A DNA stretch of 64,000 bases from Acetobacteraceae bacterium B3987 (GCA_026537415.1 JAFNMF010000001.1:489572-553571); one strand, 5' to 3'. Shown: positions 17,852 through 27,720, counted from the stretch's first letter. Notes: a model not told the origin generated them from the sequence alone. Numbers and translations are program-made.

Positions 17852-18337
17852 ATGTACTGCCCTTTTTGTGGAAATCAGGAAACGCAGGTGAAGGATAGCC
17901 GCTCGGCAGAGGATGGTACTGCTATCCGTCGCCGCCGTGTTTGCTGTGCCTGTACCCAGCGTTTTACCACCATCGAGCGTGTACAGCTGCGTGAATTGAC
18001 CGTCATCAAGACAGACGGTCGGCGTATTCCATTCGATCGTGATAAGCTGGCCCGATCCATTCGCATCGCCTTGCGGAAACGGCCAGTCGATGATGTGAGG
18101 CAGGAACGTTTATTGAACGGGCTTGTCCGACAGCTGGAATCATCTGGTGAACAGGAAATCCCATCCTACAGGATTGGAGAACTCGTCATGGATGCACTAC
18201 GTGACATCGATGGCGTGGCTTATGTCCGTTTTGCCAGTGTTTATAAAGATTTTCGGGAGATTGAGGCATTCTCCAAAATCCTTGTTGATATGAACATGGA
18301 AAAGCCTTCCAATCCCCCCTCTCAGGAGACCCCATGA
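17852..18337 (+). CDS. nrdR: Transcriptional repressor NrdR
   Basis: 161 residues. NrdR is the ATP/dATP-sensing repressor of ribonucleotide reductase operons. It begins with the zinc ribbon MYCPFCG...RRRRVC-AC (four Cys) and continues with an ATP-cone ([20 protein letters not shown]). The frame is open to 17723, but the family always starts at MxCPFC, so ATG 17852 is used. nusB follows with a four-base overlap. The riboflavin genes that often separate nrdR from nusB are missing. Confidence 0.94.
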   Translation: MYCPFCGNQETQVKDSRSAEDGTAIRRRRVCCACTQRFTTIERVQLRELTVIKTDGRRIPFDRDKLARSIRIALRKRPVDDVRQERLLNGLVRQLESSGEQEIPSYRIGELVMDALRDIDGVAYVRFASVYKDFREIEAFSKILVDMNMEKPSNPPSQETP

Positions 18338-18816
18338 CTGAACCGTCATCCGCTATACCCCGTAAACGCAGTCGGACCATTGCCCGCATGGCGGCAACTC
18401 AGGCCCTGTATCAGTGTGAACAAACCGGGGCCAATCCTGAAAGTGTCATCATGGAGTTTATCAGGCACCGGCATATCGCTCCCACAGCCAGCTTCGAAGA
18501 TGGGCATATCCCTGATGCCGACCTGAATCTGTTGGAAGAGATTGTCCGTAATGCTGTTCTGAAACAGGATGTGATTGACAGCACATTGGTGAGCCTACTG
18601 CCGGAAAGCTGGCCAATGGACCGGCTTGATCCGGTTTTACGTGCCCTGTTACGGACCGCCATTGGCGAGATGATGGCAGGTCTACCTGCCCAGATCGCCA
18701 TCAATGAATATCTAGACGTTGCCCACGGTTTCTTTAGCGGTGATGCTCCGAAGATGGTTAATGGTATCCTAGACAGGTTCGCTCGCCAGCAGGGCGGAGA
18801 GCAGAACGCACGATAA
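18334..18816 (+). CDS. nusB: Transcription antitermination factor NusB
   Basis: 160 residues. NusB binds boxA RNA with NusE (S10) in rRNA antitermination. The all-helical protein starts [16 protein letters not shown] (about 15-30) and ends with [28 protein letters not shown] split over the last helices, both family signatures. ATGA overlap with nrdR; thiL follows 11 bases later. Confidence 0.93.
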   Translation: MTEPSSAIPRKRSRTIARMAATQALYQCEQTGANPESVIMEFIRHRHIAPTASFEDGHIPDADLNLLEEIVRNAVLKQDVIDSTLVSLLPESWPMDRLDPVLRALLRTAIGEMMAGLPAQIAINEYLDVAHGFFSGDAPKMVNGILDRFARQQGGEQNAR

Positions 18817-18827
18817 GGCGGCACTCA

Positions 18828-19772
18828 GTGGGAGAGTTTGATTTCATTGCCCAGCATTTCCGGCCACTTGCTGGTCGGGGTGCTATGGAACTTCGTAATG
18901 ATGGGGCAACAATGGCCCTCCCAGCGGGAGAGGAGCTTGTCCTTTCCAGCGATACCATGGTTGAGGGGCTGCATTTCCTCCCGGATGATCCGGCGGACAC
19001 CGTGGCTCGGAAGTTGCTGCGCTGCAACCTCTCTGATCTCGCAGCTATGGGGGCTCGCCCACGGCATTATATGCTAAATGTTAGTGTCCCGGCTGGTCGG
19101 CATTATGATGAAAACTGGTTTACAAAGTTCGCCTCTGGTCTGGCGGCGGATCAAAAACAGTATGACATCTCCTTACTAGGAGGCGATACAACCGGCAGCC
19201 CATCGCCTTTAATGTTGAATGTCACTATTCTCGGTTCTGTCCGTCAGGGTGAAGTTCTACGGCGTGACGGTGCCCAGCCGGGAGATGGTGTCTGGGTAAC
19301 TGGTAGCCTTGGCCGGGCTGCACTGGGATTGCAGGTCCGTCTAGGAAAACTGGATGGTGGCGAGGCTTCTCTTGTAGAGGCATACCGCATACCAACACCC
19401 CGTGTTGGCCTGTCCCTCTATGGCATAGTCAGTGCAGCTATGGATATATCAGATGGTCTAGTGCAGGATTGCGGACATATTGCCGAAGAGTCCGGTGTCG
19501 CCATCACACTCTTTGAAGAAAAACTGCCTTTCACGTCTGAAGTGATGGCTCACATGGCCACACATCGGGAGATGATTCTTCTTGGAGGCGATGATTATGA
19601 GTTGCTCATGACATGCCCGCCCACTCAGGAAGACGCTTTACAGGTCCATTGTAGAGAGCATAATGTCCCACTCACCAAAGTGGGAACTGTGACGGAAGGG
19701 CAGGGCGTAACCATGCTGGATAAGCAGCAACAGACCATCAGTTTCTCACGGACAGGCTGGCAGCACTTTTAA
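18828..19772 (+). CDS. thiL: Thiamine-monophosphate kinase
   Basis: 314 residues. ThiL phosphorylates thiamine monophosphate to the active cofactor TPP, completing the pathway encoded by the thi operon at 52-58 kb. Signatures are LSSDTMVEGLHF, NLSDLAAMGARP, LGGDTTGSP and MDISDGLVQD. The GTG start is preceded by AAGG within the end of nusB. It is the last gene of nrdR-nusB-thiL. Confidence 0.94.
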   Translation: MGEFDFIAQHFRPLAGRGAMELRNDGATMALPAGEELVLSSDTMVEGLHFLPDDPADTVARKLLRCNLSDLAAMGARPRHYMLNVSVPAGRHYDENWFTKFASGLAADQKQYDISLLGGDTTGSPSPLMLNVTILGSVRQGEVLRRDGAQPGDGVWVTGSLGRAALGLQVRLGKLDGGEASLVEAYRIPTPRVGLSLYGIVSAAMDISDGLVQDCGHIAEESGVAITLFEEKLPFTSEVMAHMATHREMILLGGDDYELLMTCPPTQEDALQVHCREHNVPLTKVGTVTEGQGVTMLDKQQQTISFSRTGWQHF

Positions 19773-19815
19773 TGACCAAGTCTGACCTCTTATTATAAAG
19801 TGGTCAGGTAAGGCT

Positions 19816-19854
19816 ACCCTTCTTTTCGAGCAAATTCAGGCAAGAAGGGTCTTT
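19816..19854. terminator. Hairpin after thiL overlapping the end of the GNAT-like gene
   Basis: ACCCTTCTT (19816-19824) pairs perfectly with AAGAAGGGT (19842-19850), followed by CTTTTCG on the plus strand. It includes the stop codon of the convergent gene. Confidence 0.45.
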
Positions 19855-21014
19855 TCGTAAAGACGATGCGTCTTGTGGGGATGTGGGACAAGAGATTCGG
19901 CTAGATTCCTCATGCCAACATCGCTTTCCAGAACCCATCCCAATTCAACCCATTTGTAGGGTAACGTATTCCCCCGGCGCATCAGTTCTACGATGGCCAG
20001 AGAGGGAAGAAGCGATCCGAGCATCGTTCCGCGCATTTTGCTGGAAACACCAAGCAGAATAACACGAGCAGAATGGAACCGATGTGTCGCCAGTCGATAC
20101 CCGAGGCGTACCCAACCAAGCGGTGAGGGCGCACCACCCAAATCCCCCGCAATATCGTAAAGATTGGGAAGAACCATCGCCATGGCGACAGGCTCACCAT
20201 TCTGGTCGATCTGAACATAATGTTCGGGGCGCAGAAGCGGCTTGATCTGCTCAATCATCGCCGTCATCTCGTAATCCTGCATGGGTACAAAATTATATTT
20301 ATGCGACCATGCGTCATTATACAGCTTCCGCAGCACTTCTCCCTGAGCAGTGATCTCTTTTTTGGAGAGGTTACGGGTGGTTATCGTGCTGAGCCGTCCT
20401 TCGCCGAGTCTCATATTGCCAGGAACTCGGAAACGCTCTTCCATGCTGCCATCCAGTTCCAGCCGGTAGCTCAGTAGGTCCTGAGCCTTTTCATATCCGC
20501 ACTGGCGAATGAGAGCATCCAAACCTTTAGGGTGCCACGGAATGGCGATCATGGGGGCAGAGCGTTGCCCTTCAACCATGGTACCAGTCTCCGCATTTCC
20601 GCTCAGCGTGACAGGTCCGCGCACCTTGGAAATCTGCCGTTTTTTAAGCCATTCTTCAACAGCCTGTAGAAGGGCTGAAACGACCTCCATTTTAGGAATA
20701 GCATCAAGCGCACCAAACTGCCCGATAACTTCCTGCCAATGCTCAATTGCCTTATGATCGACGATAGCAGCGATTCGTCCAACGGGACGATTTCCATGCC
20801 AAGCTAGGAAATACTGTATCTCCGCATGGCGGAAAACCGGTGACTCTTTGGGACTGAGCAAATGTCTCTGCTCCATGTCCAATGGAGGGACGAAGCCCTC
20901 CATTCCTTTATAGATATGGCGTGGAAGTGTGATAAAACGACGTAAATCTCCCCGTGTGGTCACGGGACGAACATCGACCTTGGCAGACTGAGAGTTTGGC
21001 GCTTCACATTGCAT
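19836..21014 (-). CDS. GNAT-like acyltransferase family protein, unknown substrate
   Basis: 392 residues, soluble. The N-terminal half contains a GNAT-like pattern: RHIYKGMEGFVPPLDMEQ, then EIQYFLAWHGNRPVGRIAAIVD (about 64-85), where the VGRIAA strand resembles the acetyl-CoA-binding core. The family is widespread in proteobacteria as hypothetical or N-acetyltransferase proteins. The C-terminal part repeats a GNAT-like feature (GEPVAMAMVLPN). Function is not known. The ATG at 21014 lies close to a divergent SDR gene. Confidence 0.6.
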   Translation of the reverse strand: MQCEAPNSQSAKVDVRPVTTRGDLRRFITLPRHIYKGMEGFVPPLDMEQRHLLSPKESPVFRHAEIQYFLAWHGNRPVGRIAAIVDHKAIEHWQEVIGQFGALDAIPKMEVVSALLQAVEEWLKKRQISKVRGPVTLSGNAETGTMVEGQRSAPMIAIPWHPKGLDALIRQCGYEKAQDLLSYRLELDGSMEERFRVPGNMRLGEGRLSTITTRNLSKKEITAQGEVLRKLYNDAWSHKYNFVPMQDYEMTAMIEQIKPLLRPEHYVQIDQNGEPVAMAMVLPNLYDIAGDLGGAPSPLGWVRLGYRLATHRFHSARVILLGVSSKMRGTMLGSLLPSLAIVELMRRGNTLPYKWVELGWVLESDVGMRNLAESLVPHPHKTHRLYEKTLLA

Positions 21015-21074
21015 AGCAATGGCTATACTCGTACACGAGCCTTCCCGCTAGAGGGCAAAAATGAAAGGGGCTTC

Positions 21075-21896
21075 ATGTCCAGACCAGAAAAAAACTCAAC
21101 GATGCCTCGGCATCACATCCTCATAACTGGTGCTTCCAGCGGCATTGGGGCGGCTCTTGCGGAATATTATGCCCGTCCCGGTGTGCATCTGACACTATGG
21201 GGACGGAGTGAAGAACGGCTGGAAAAAACGGCGTTCGTAGCACGTACGAAAGGAGCCAGTGTAGACACGCTCAGCATTGATCTGACAAAGGCTGACGACG
21301 CCCTAAAAGCTCTAGCCGAAGCAGATGATGCTCTGTCTATTGATATTCTGATCCTTTCGGCAGGTATGGCGGATATCCGGCCTCATAATGCTCTGGCCGA
21401 ATCAGCAGAAACAGCCCTCAGAATGTCCATGGTCAATTTTGCCACACCGGTTGCCATGGCTACCGAAATGGCCAATCGCATGGCCGCTCGTCGGCATGGG
21501 CGCATTGCCCTGATGGGGTCTGTGGCATCCTTCCATGATCTACCTCTGGCAACGGTCTATAGCGGCTCCAAGGCGGGGATCGGTCGGTTTAGCACCGCTC
21601 TTCAGGCTGCCATGACGCCTTATAACGTCCGTGTCTGTCTGATTGCTCCAGGTTTTGTGGATACCCCTATGAGCCAGCGTCTGGATGGTGAGCAAGCCTT
21701 CCTTGTGCCGGTAGATAAAGCAGCCCGCAAGATTGCCCGCTGCATCAATCAGGGCAAGGGGGTGCTAGTATTCCCTTGGGTGTTTCAGCTCACTCGCCTT
21801 TTGGAAATGGTCCTACCACGACCAATCGCACATCGTATTCTGCGACGTTTGGATGTCATGCAGCATCCTGAAAATGAAAATACGACTAAAGGCTGA
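21075..21896 (+). CDS. Short-chain dehydrogenase/reductase
   Basis: 273 residues from ATG 21075, which has AAGGGG five bases upstream; the frame is open to 21009. The classic SDR layout is present: TGASSGIGAALAE (nucleotide binding), LSAGMAD (NxAG-like), the catalytic Ser region MGSVASF, and YSGSKAG (Tyr-x3-Lys). A hydrophobic C-terminal segment (VFPWVFQLTRLLEMVLP) suggests membrane association, as in lipid-linked ketoreductases. A role in sphingolipid reduction is conceivable given the spt cluster, but is inference. It is followed by a possible small ORF and glk. Confidence 0.85.
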   Translation: MSRPEKNSTMPRHHILITGASSGIGAALAEYYARPGVHLTLWGRSEERLEKTAFVARTKGASVDTLSIDLTKADDALKALAEADDALSIDILILSAGMADIRPHNALAESAETALRMSMVNFATPVAMATEMANRMAARRHGRIALMGSVASFHDLPLATVYSGSKAGIGRFSTALQAAMTPYNVRVCLIAPGFVDTPMSQRLDGEQAFLVPVDKAARKIARCINQGKGVLVFPWVFQLTRLLEMVLPRPIAHRILRRLDVMQHPENENTTKG

Positions 21897-21993
21897 TCAC
21901 GAAGGACCTTCTGGCTGGGTGCTTGCAGACATGGTAGCGGCGTGGGAAAAGGGGCAACACATCTCTCTGCGTACTGAAGGAATAGACGTATGA
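21874..21993 (+). CDS. Possible 39-residue protein overlapping SDR and glk
   Basis: An ORF starting ATG 21874 runs past the SDR stop in another frame and ends in TGA at 21991-21993, overlapping the glk ATG as ATGA. It covers the whole gap between the two genes. The peptide starts MKIRLKADHE and ends SLRTEGIDV, with two Trp and no membrane segment. A further in-frame ATG at 21853 would add seven residues. Ribosome binding signals are weak. The stop/start overlap is the main support; conservation is untested and no family is recognised. Confidence 0.4.
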   Translation: MKIRLKADHEGPSGWVLADMVAAWEKGQHISLRTEGIDV

Positions 21994-22979
21994 AGGAAAT
22001 TGTTGCCGTTGATATCGGCGGAACTCACGCTCGCTTTGCCATCGCCAAGATCAAGGATGGCCATGTAGTCTCTCTCGGAGAGGCGACAACGCTGAAATGT
22101 GCAGAACATGCTTCCCTTGCGTTAGCGTGGGAAGCATTTGGTCGCTCATTAGGGAGGCCTATCCCGCGGGAGGCAGGCATTGCTGTAGCCTGTCCGATTA
22201 GCGGTGAAATCCTGAAGATGACCAACAATCCATGGATCATCCAGCCTGCCCAGCTTGGCAGCCGTTTGAAACTGGATGACTTTGCTCTGGTGAATGATTT
22301 TGGAGCGATCGGTCATGCTGTGGCTCAGGTTGGCCCAGAATACATGAATCATCTGTGTGGACCGGATGTTGATCTTCCTACTAAAGGAACCATCACCATT
22401 CTGGGCCCGGGAACAGGGCTGGGGGTTGCGACTCTCTTACGAGGTGAGAACGGCTATCATGTGATCGAAACGGAGGGAGGACATATGGACTTCTCTCCAC
22501 TAGATGCTGTTGAAGACCATATCTTACGGGCTCTGCGGGACCGTTTCCGCCGTGTTTCGGTTGAACGAATCGTTTCTGGCCCCGGCCTGACAAACCTGTA
22601 TGAGGTTATTGCAGAGCTTCAGGATCGCCCCATTACCATTAAAGACAACCGTGCCCTTTGGACCACGGCGATGGAAGGGACTGACACTCTGGCCGCTGCT
22701 GCTCTAGAACGCTTCTTCCTAAGTCTTGGTGCTGTGGCTGGAGACCTTGCTCTTGCTCACGGGGCGCATGGTGTTGTTGTGGCTGGTGGCTTGGGTCAGC
22801 GTTTGGCCCATATCCTGCCACACTCCGGTTTCTCCGAGCGTTTCATCGCCAAAGGTCGCTTTGAAACTATGATGAGTGAAATGCCGGTGAAGATCATCAC
22901 CCATCCGCAACCGGGTCTGTACGGTGCTGCTGCTGCGTATGCTAGCAAGGCGGCACGCGCAGAATCAGCCATAGGTTGA
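21990..22979 (+). CDS. glk: Glucokinase
   Basis: 329 residues, bacterial Glk (not ROK). It phosphorylates glucose to glucose 6-phosphate. VDIGGTHARFA (phosphate loop), LVNDFGAIGHA (catalytic Asp region), GPGTGLGVA and ETEGGHMDF are all present. GAAGGA lies about eight bases before the ATG. A strong terminator follows. Confidence 0.95.
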   Translation: MKEIVAVDIGGTHARFAIAKIKDGHVVSLGEATTLKCAEHASLALAWEAFGRSLGRPIPREAGIAVACPISGEILKMTNNPWIIQPAQLGSRLKLDDFALVNDFGAIGHAVAQVGPEYMNHLCGPDVDLPTKGTITILGPGTGLGVATLLRGENGYHVIETEGGHMDFSPLDAVEDHILRALRDRFRRVSVERIVSGPGLTNLYEVIAELQDRPITIKDNRALWTTAMEGTDTLAAAALERFFLSLGAVAGDLALAHGAHGVVVAGGLGQRLAHILPHSGFSERFIAKGRFETMMSEMPVKIITHPQPGLYGAAAAYASKAARAESAIG

Positions 22980-22989
22980 TCCGACAATA

Positions 22990-23030
22990 AAAGAGGCCAC
23001 TCATCAACACAGCGGATGAGTGGCCTCTTT
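22990..23030. terminator. Bidirectional terminator between glk and tRNA-Cys
   Basis: A perfect 16-base inverted repeat (AAAGAGGCCACTCATC / GATGAGTGGCCTCTTT) with a nine-base loop. The A and T ends make it work for glk on the plus strand and tRNA-Cys on the minus strand. Confidence 0.92.
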
Positions 23031-23174
23031 CGTGGTGATAATAGGGAATAAAAACGACACAGCCGTTACCCCCAAAATGTTGGGATACACTGAGAGAAAC
23101 AGGACGGCTGACACCCTGAGAATGGCAGTTTCTCAAGGTATAGAAGACATATAAAAATGTAAGGAGAAGCACAC

Positions 23175-23248
23175 TGGAGGTCTGGGCGGGAATCGAACCC
23201 ACATACGCGGATTTGCAGTCCGATGCATAGCCATTCTGCCACCAGACC
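23175..23248 (-). tRNA. tRNA-Cys (anticodon GCA)
   Basis: On the minus strand a 74-base cloverleaf: acceptor GGTCTGG pairs with CCAGACC, discriminator T and encoded CCA end, anticodon loop CTGCAAA with GCA, and T-arm GGGTTCGAATCCC. All stems pair. Confidence 0.96.
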
Positions 23249-23401
23249 TCAGGTGTGCCCCCTTAATAAAGGTTATTACTCACAGGTCAATAGGGGAAAA
23301 TGATATGTGTCATTTTTCTCTTATTTTCAGTGAGGTTCTCCCTTATAGTCCCCTTTGGCAACTTTTTAGAAACAGACAGTCAGATCGGCAGATCCACAAA
23401 C

Positions 23402-24895
23402 ATGAAACGCGCGTCCCATTTTTTTTCAAAAATCCGGAAATCAATGCAGACGGGGATGAGCCTGTGTGTCGGTGCAGGGCTACTGTACCAAAATGGTTTT
23501 GCCCAAACTGCCGTTACAAATCCTAATGGCAATCCGGAATTCATACCGCATACTCTTAAAGAAGCACTTTCTCTGGCTTATTTGACCAATCCACAATTAA
23601 GAGAAGCCAGAGCGCAGCTGCGAGCTGTGGATGAACAGATGTCCGCAGCAGAAGCGGGATGGCGGCCCAACATTACCGCTAGCGGTGCTTTAACCTATTA
23701 CAAAGGGTCCAGCAGCTATACGCAGCAGACCACTATTAACGGTCGCACAATTAGAATTCCCAATGTTCAGCGTTATAATAGTGGCGGCTATAATACGACG
23801 GTCTCGTTAACGCAGCCTATCTATCAGGGGGGTAGAACCGTTGCGAGTGTCCACATGGCCAAAAACCAGATATTTGCCCAAAGAGCACGGCTAATCGAGA
23901 CAGAGCAAGAGGTGCTGTACAGTGCCATGAATGCTTATGTCCGGCTAGTTGCTAATCTGCAGCTCCTACAGGTTAGTATCAATAACGAACGTGCCCTGAG
24001 AGAACAGCTAGATGCAGCAAATAGACGGTTTCGTCTTGGAGAACTGAGCCGGACAGACGTAGCGCAGGCGCAGGGTGCTCTTGCAACAGCAACAGCTGAC
24101 CTTCACCAGACAGAAGGTGCCGTGCAAGCTGCGCAAGCCAGTTACCTTCAAGCTGTGGGAGTGCCAGCTCCGCCAAATCTTGTACCCCCTCAGCCTCTAG
24201 CCCTGCCGGTTCGTACGGAACAAGAAGCTGTAGCGGAGGCCATGCGCAATAATCCTAATGTTATTGCCGCACTTTTTAATGAAGCTCAGCAGAAGGACAA
24301 TATTTCTGTCCAGATGTCGGCCATCCTGCCGAAGATTTCCGCCGGGATTGCTTATCAGCGTTCAAAGGATCAGGGGCAAGATAACTCACTGCAAGATAAC
24401 AAATATGCAACACTCAATCTTCAGGTGCCTCTTTACCAGGGAGGAAGCGAGTATGCTGCGGTCCGTCAGGCCCGTCAGACAGCGGTTGCAGCCCGCAATG
24501 AGGTGGATGTTCAGCGTAGAACTGCCTTAGAACAGACATCTGAAAGCTGGCAGCTATATATGTCGATCAAAGAAACACTCCGCAGCCATCAGATTGCCGT
24601 CTCTTCCAATGCGGCGGCTCTTGCCGGAGTGGAGCGACAGGCTCTAGTTGGGACTGCTACAACACTTTCAGTTCTCCAGCAGCAGGAAACATTGTTACAA
24701 TCCCAACGGGCTCTTATCCAGAGTGTAACGTCTCTGGTCACGTCGTCTTACGACATCGCCCGTGCTATGGGTCACTTGACTGCCATAGACCTGAAGCTGA
24801 ACGTCCCACTCTATGATGAAAAAGCCTATTATCGTGCCGTCAAGAACCGCCTCTGGGGTGTTGGAGACTATCAGACGGACCAGCCTGGCCGGTAA
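23402..24895 (+). CDS. tolC: TolC family outer membrane efflux/secretion protein
   Basis: 497 residues from ATG 23402. TolC trimers form the outer-membrane channel for tripartite efflux and type I secretion. A signal peptide ends near GFAQT. Two repeats typical of the family follow: TLKEALSLAYLTNPQLREARA near residue 50 and the parallel EAVAEAMRNNPNVIAA near 250, each followed by a Tyr-Gln-Gly-Gly strand (QPIYQGGR, VPLYQGGS). The frame is open to 23300, but that would place the signal peptide internally. valS follows after 97 bases without a gene. Confidence 0.9.
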   Translation: MKRASHFFSKIRKSMQTGMSLCVGAGLLYQNGFAQTAVTNPNGNPEFIPHTLKEALSLAYLTNPQLREARAQLRAVDEQMSAAEAGWRPNITASGALTYYKGSSSYTQQTTINGRTIRIPNVQRYNSGGYNTTVSLTQPIYQGGRTVASVHMAKNQIFAQRARLIETEQEVLYSAMNAYVRLVANLQLLQVSINNERALREQLDAANRRFRLGELSRTDVAQAQGALATATADLHQTEGAVQAAQASYLQAVGVPAPPNLVPPQPLALPVRTEQEAVAEAMRNNPNVIAALFNEAQQKDNISVQMSAILPKISAGIAYQRSKDQGQDNSLQDNKYATLNLQVPLYQGGSEYAAVRQARQTAVAARNEVDVQRRTALEQTSESWQLYMSIKETLRSHQIAVSSNAAALAGVERQALVGTATTLSVLQQQETLLQSQRALIQSVTSLVTSSYDIARAMGHLTAIDLKLNVPLYDEKAYYRAVKNRLWGVGDYQTDQPGR

Positions 24896-24992
24896 AGGGC
24901 AGATGAGTTTTTCGTCCCTGCCTATCGGCAAGTTTTCACGCCGGTGATATGAACAGCACCACCTAACACGATAGATCAATATCCGGGAAACC

Positions 24993-27698
24993 ATGTCCGA
25001 ACAGAACGCAAGCACTTCTTTGGCCCCCTCCACTCTGGAAAAAGCCTTCACTCCCGCCGACTACGAAAAGACACTTTATGCTGCTTGGGAAGAGGCCGGA
25101 ACATTCGAAGCAAATCCCGAGAAAGGCGGCGCGCCTTATTCCATCATGTTCCCACCGCCGAACGTCACAGGGACATTACATCTCGGGCACGCTCTGACCT
25201 TCACTCTCCAGGATATCCTGATTCGTTGGCAGAGAGAGAAGGGGGCTAACGTCCTTTGGCAGCCTGGAACAGATCATGCCGGCATCGCCACACAAATGGT
25301 TGTGGAACGGGCTTTGGACAAAGAGGGCATCAACCGTAAGGAGCTTGGCCGCCCCGGCTTCATTGATCGTGTCTGGGAATGGAAAAATGAATATGGTGGC
25401 ACGATCATCAAGCAGCTACGCCGTCTCGGGGCCTCTGCTGATTGGACACGTGAACGCTTCACTATGGATGAGGGGCTATCCCGTGCTGTCCGTAAGGTGT
25501 TTGTCCAACTTCATAAAGAGGGGCTGATCTATCGGGACCGCCGCCTAGTTAACTGGGATCCGGTGTTCCGTTCTGCCATCTCAGACCTTGAGGTGGAGAA
25601 CAAAGAAACCAAGGGTTCAATGTGGCATATCCGTTACCCTTTGGAAAACGGTAAGACCATCACGATCGCCACAACCCGACCTGAAACCATGCTGGGTGAC
25701 GTCGCTGTTGCCGTCAATCCGGAAGACGAGCGATATGCCAGCATGATCGGCCAGACCGTCATCTTGCCTTTGACAGGACGACGCATTCCCATCGTGGCGG
25801 ATGAACATTCAGACCCAGAAAAAGGAACAGGGGCTGTCAAAATCACCCCGGCTCACGACTTCAACGATTTTGAGGTCGGAAAACGCCATGATCTACCAGC
25901 ACCAACCATTCTAGATGAAAGTGCCTGCATTTGGCTGGATGAGATCCGCTCCGAGCTGGCTGAGCATGATGGTGTCAGCGATACGGAGTTTGTGCGCTCT
26001 CTGGAAGGGGTGCATCGTGATGAAGCCCGCAAAAAAATCATTGAGCGTCTGGAAGAAATGGGCTGGCTGGAAAAAGTCGAGCCACATATTCTTCAGGTGC
26101 CTACCGCAGAACGTGGCGGTGCCATTGTTGAACCCCGTCTGACGCTACAATGGTATTGCGACGCCCCCAAGTTAGCCCAACCCGCTGTGGATGCCGTCAC
26201 ATCAGGCGACATGGTCTTCGAACCCCGGCAATGGGAAAATACCTTCTTTGCCTGGATGAGGGACCTCCAGCCATGGTGCATCAGCCGTCAACTCTGGTGG
26301 GGGCATCAGATACCGGCCTGGTATGGTTCCGATGGAAAGACCTACGTCGCAGAAACGATAGAAGATGCCCAGAAACAGGCTGGCCCCTCCGTCACTCTGA
26401 CGCAGGATGAGGATGTGCTGGACACATGGTTCAGCTCGGCTCTCTGGCCGTTCACGACATTGGGCTGGCCGGACAAGACAGAGGCACTGGAATTCTATTA
26501 TCCGACCAGCACTCTGGTCACCGGTTTTGACATCATTTTCTTCTGGGTATCCCGGATGATGATGATGGGACTTCATTTCATGGGGAAGGTGCCTTTTCGC
26601 AAGATCCTGATCCATGGGCTTGTCCGGGACGAAAAGGGACAGAAGATGTCCAAGTCGCGGGGAAATGGCATCGACCCGTTAGACTTAATTGCTGAGTATG
26701 GTGCTGATGCTACCCGCCTTGCCATTGCTGCTGGAGCTGGACTGGGACGGGACATCAAGCTGGGGCGTAATCGTGTAGAGGAACATCGAGCTTTCATTAC
26801 GAAGCTTTGGAATGCCTCCCGTTTCCTTCAAATGAATGGTGTAAAGCCACAGCCGGACTTTGATCCCTCTAACGTCCAGTCCACTTTGGCACGCTGGATT
26901 CTGGAAGAAGCCCGTAAGGCCGTAGCGCAAGCAGATGCTGCGCTAGAGGCATCTCGTTTCGATGAGTACACACGGTGCTGCTATAATTTCGTCTGGAACA
27001 TTTTCTGTGACTGGTTCGTAGAATTCTCTAAACCGACCTTCCGTGCAGGAGGAGCTGAGGCGGATGAGCTGAAGGCCGCTGGAGCGCATGTGTTAGGCAT
27101 TATTCTACGCATGATGCATCCCGTCATTCCGTTTGTGACCAACACGCTCTGGCAAAAGCTAGGCTATTCTGGCCCCTTCGGGATCGATAGCTGGCCTGAG
27201 GTTCCCCGGATTTCTGGTGCTGAAGGTGCCGCCGATGAAATTAACTGGGTCATCCGTCTGATTAGTGATGTTCGGACAGTCCGTGCGGAAATGAATGTCC
27301 CACCATCACAGAAAGCACCACTGCTACTGCGTGATGCTTCTAACCAGACGATCGAGCGTGCCCGGAAGTGGCAGGCGGCCATCGACCAAATGGCCCGTGC
27401 CTCCGATGTTTCGCCGCTGACAGGTGAGCCGCCTAAAATGGCTGCTCAGTTGATTCTGGATGAGGCTACCATTTTCCTGCCACTGGAAGGGGTGATCGAC
27501 CTTGACGCCGAAAAAGCCCGTCTCCAGAAGGAAATCCTGCGTCTGGAAGGGGAAATTGGTAAGGTTGAGAAGAAACTTGGTAATGAGAATTTCGTTGCCC
27601 GTGCCAAACCTGAGGTCGTGCAGGAAAACCGTGACCGGCTGGATACATTCCAACAGGAACTTGCCAAGCAGAAAACAGCTCTTAGCCGCATCAGCTGA
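24993..27698 (+). CDS. valS: Valyl-tRNA synthetase
   Basis: 901 residues. Class I synthetase charging tRNA-Val. HLGH in NVTGTLHLGHALT (about residues 50-62), the CP1 editing domain with TTRPETMLGD, KMSKS in GQKMSKSRGNGIDP (about 548-561), an anticodon-binding domain, and a C-terminal coiled coil (DAEKARLQKEILRLEGEI) in the expected order. A bidirectional terminator follows. Confidence 0.97.
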   Translation: MSEQNASTSLAPSTLEKAFTPADYEKTLYAAWEEAGTFEANPEKGGAPYSIMFPPPNVTGTLHLGHALTFTLQDILIRWQREKGANVLWQPGTDHAGIATQMVVERALDKEGINRKELGRPGFIDRVWEWKNEYGGTIIKQLRRLGASADWTRERFTMDEGLSRAVRKVFVQLHKEGLIYRDRRLVNWDPVFRSAISDLEVENKETKGSMWHIRYPLENGKTITIATTRPETMLGDVAVAVNPEDERYASMIGQTVILPLTGRRIPIVADEHSDPEKGTGAVKITPAHDFNDFEVGKRHDLPAPTILDESACIWLDEIRSELAEHDGVSDTEFVRSLEGVHRDEARKKIIERLEEMGWLEKVEPHILQVPTAERGGAIVEPRLTLQWYCDAPKLAQPAVDAVTSGDMVFEPRQWENTFFAWMRDLQPWCISRQLWWGHQIPAWYGSDGKTYVAETIEDAQKQAGPSVTLTQDEDVLDTWFSSALWPFTTLGWPDKTEALEFYYPTSTLVTGFDIIFFWVSRMMMMGLHFMGKVPFRKILIHGLVRDEKGQKMSKSRGNGIDPLDLIAEYGADATRLAIAAGAGLGRDIKLGRNRVEEHRAFITKLWNASRFLQMNGVKPQPDFDPSNVQSTLARWILEEARKAVAQADAALEASRFDEYTRCCYNFVWNIFCDWFVEFSKPTFRAGGAEADELKAAGAHVLGIILRMMHPVIPFVTNTLWQKLGYSGPFGIDSWPEVPRISGAEGAADEINWVIRLISDVRTVRAEMNVPPSQKAPLLLRDASNQTIERARKWQAAIDQMARASDVSPLTGEPPKMAAQLILDEATIFLPLEGVIDLDAEKARLQKEILRLEGEIGKVEKKLGNENFVARAKPEVVQENRDRLDTFQQELAKQKTALSRIS

Positions 27699-27720
27699 CA
27701 TAGCGAAACTATTCAGCATA

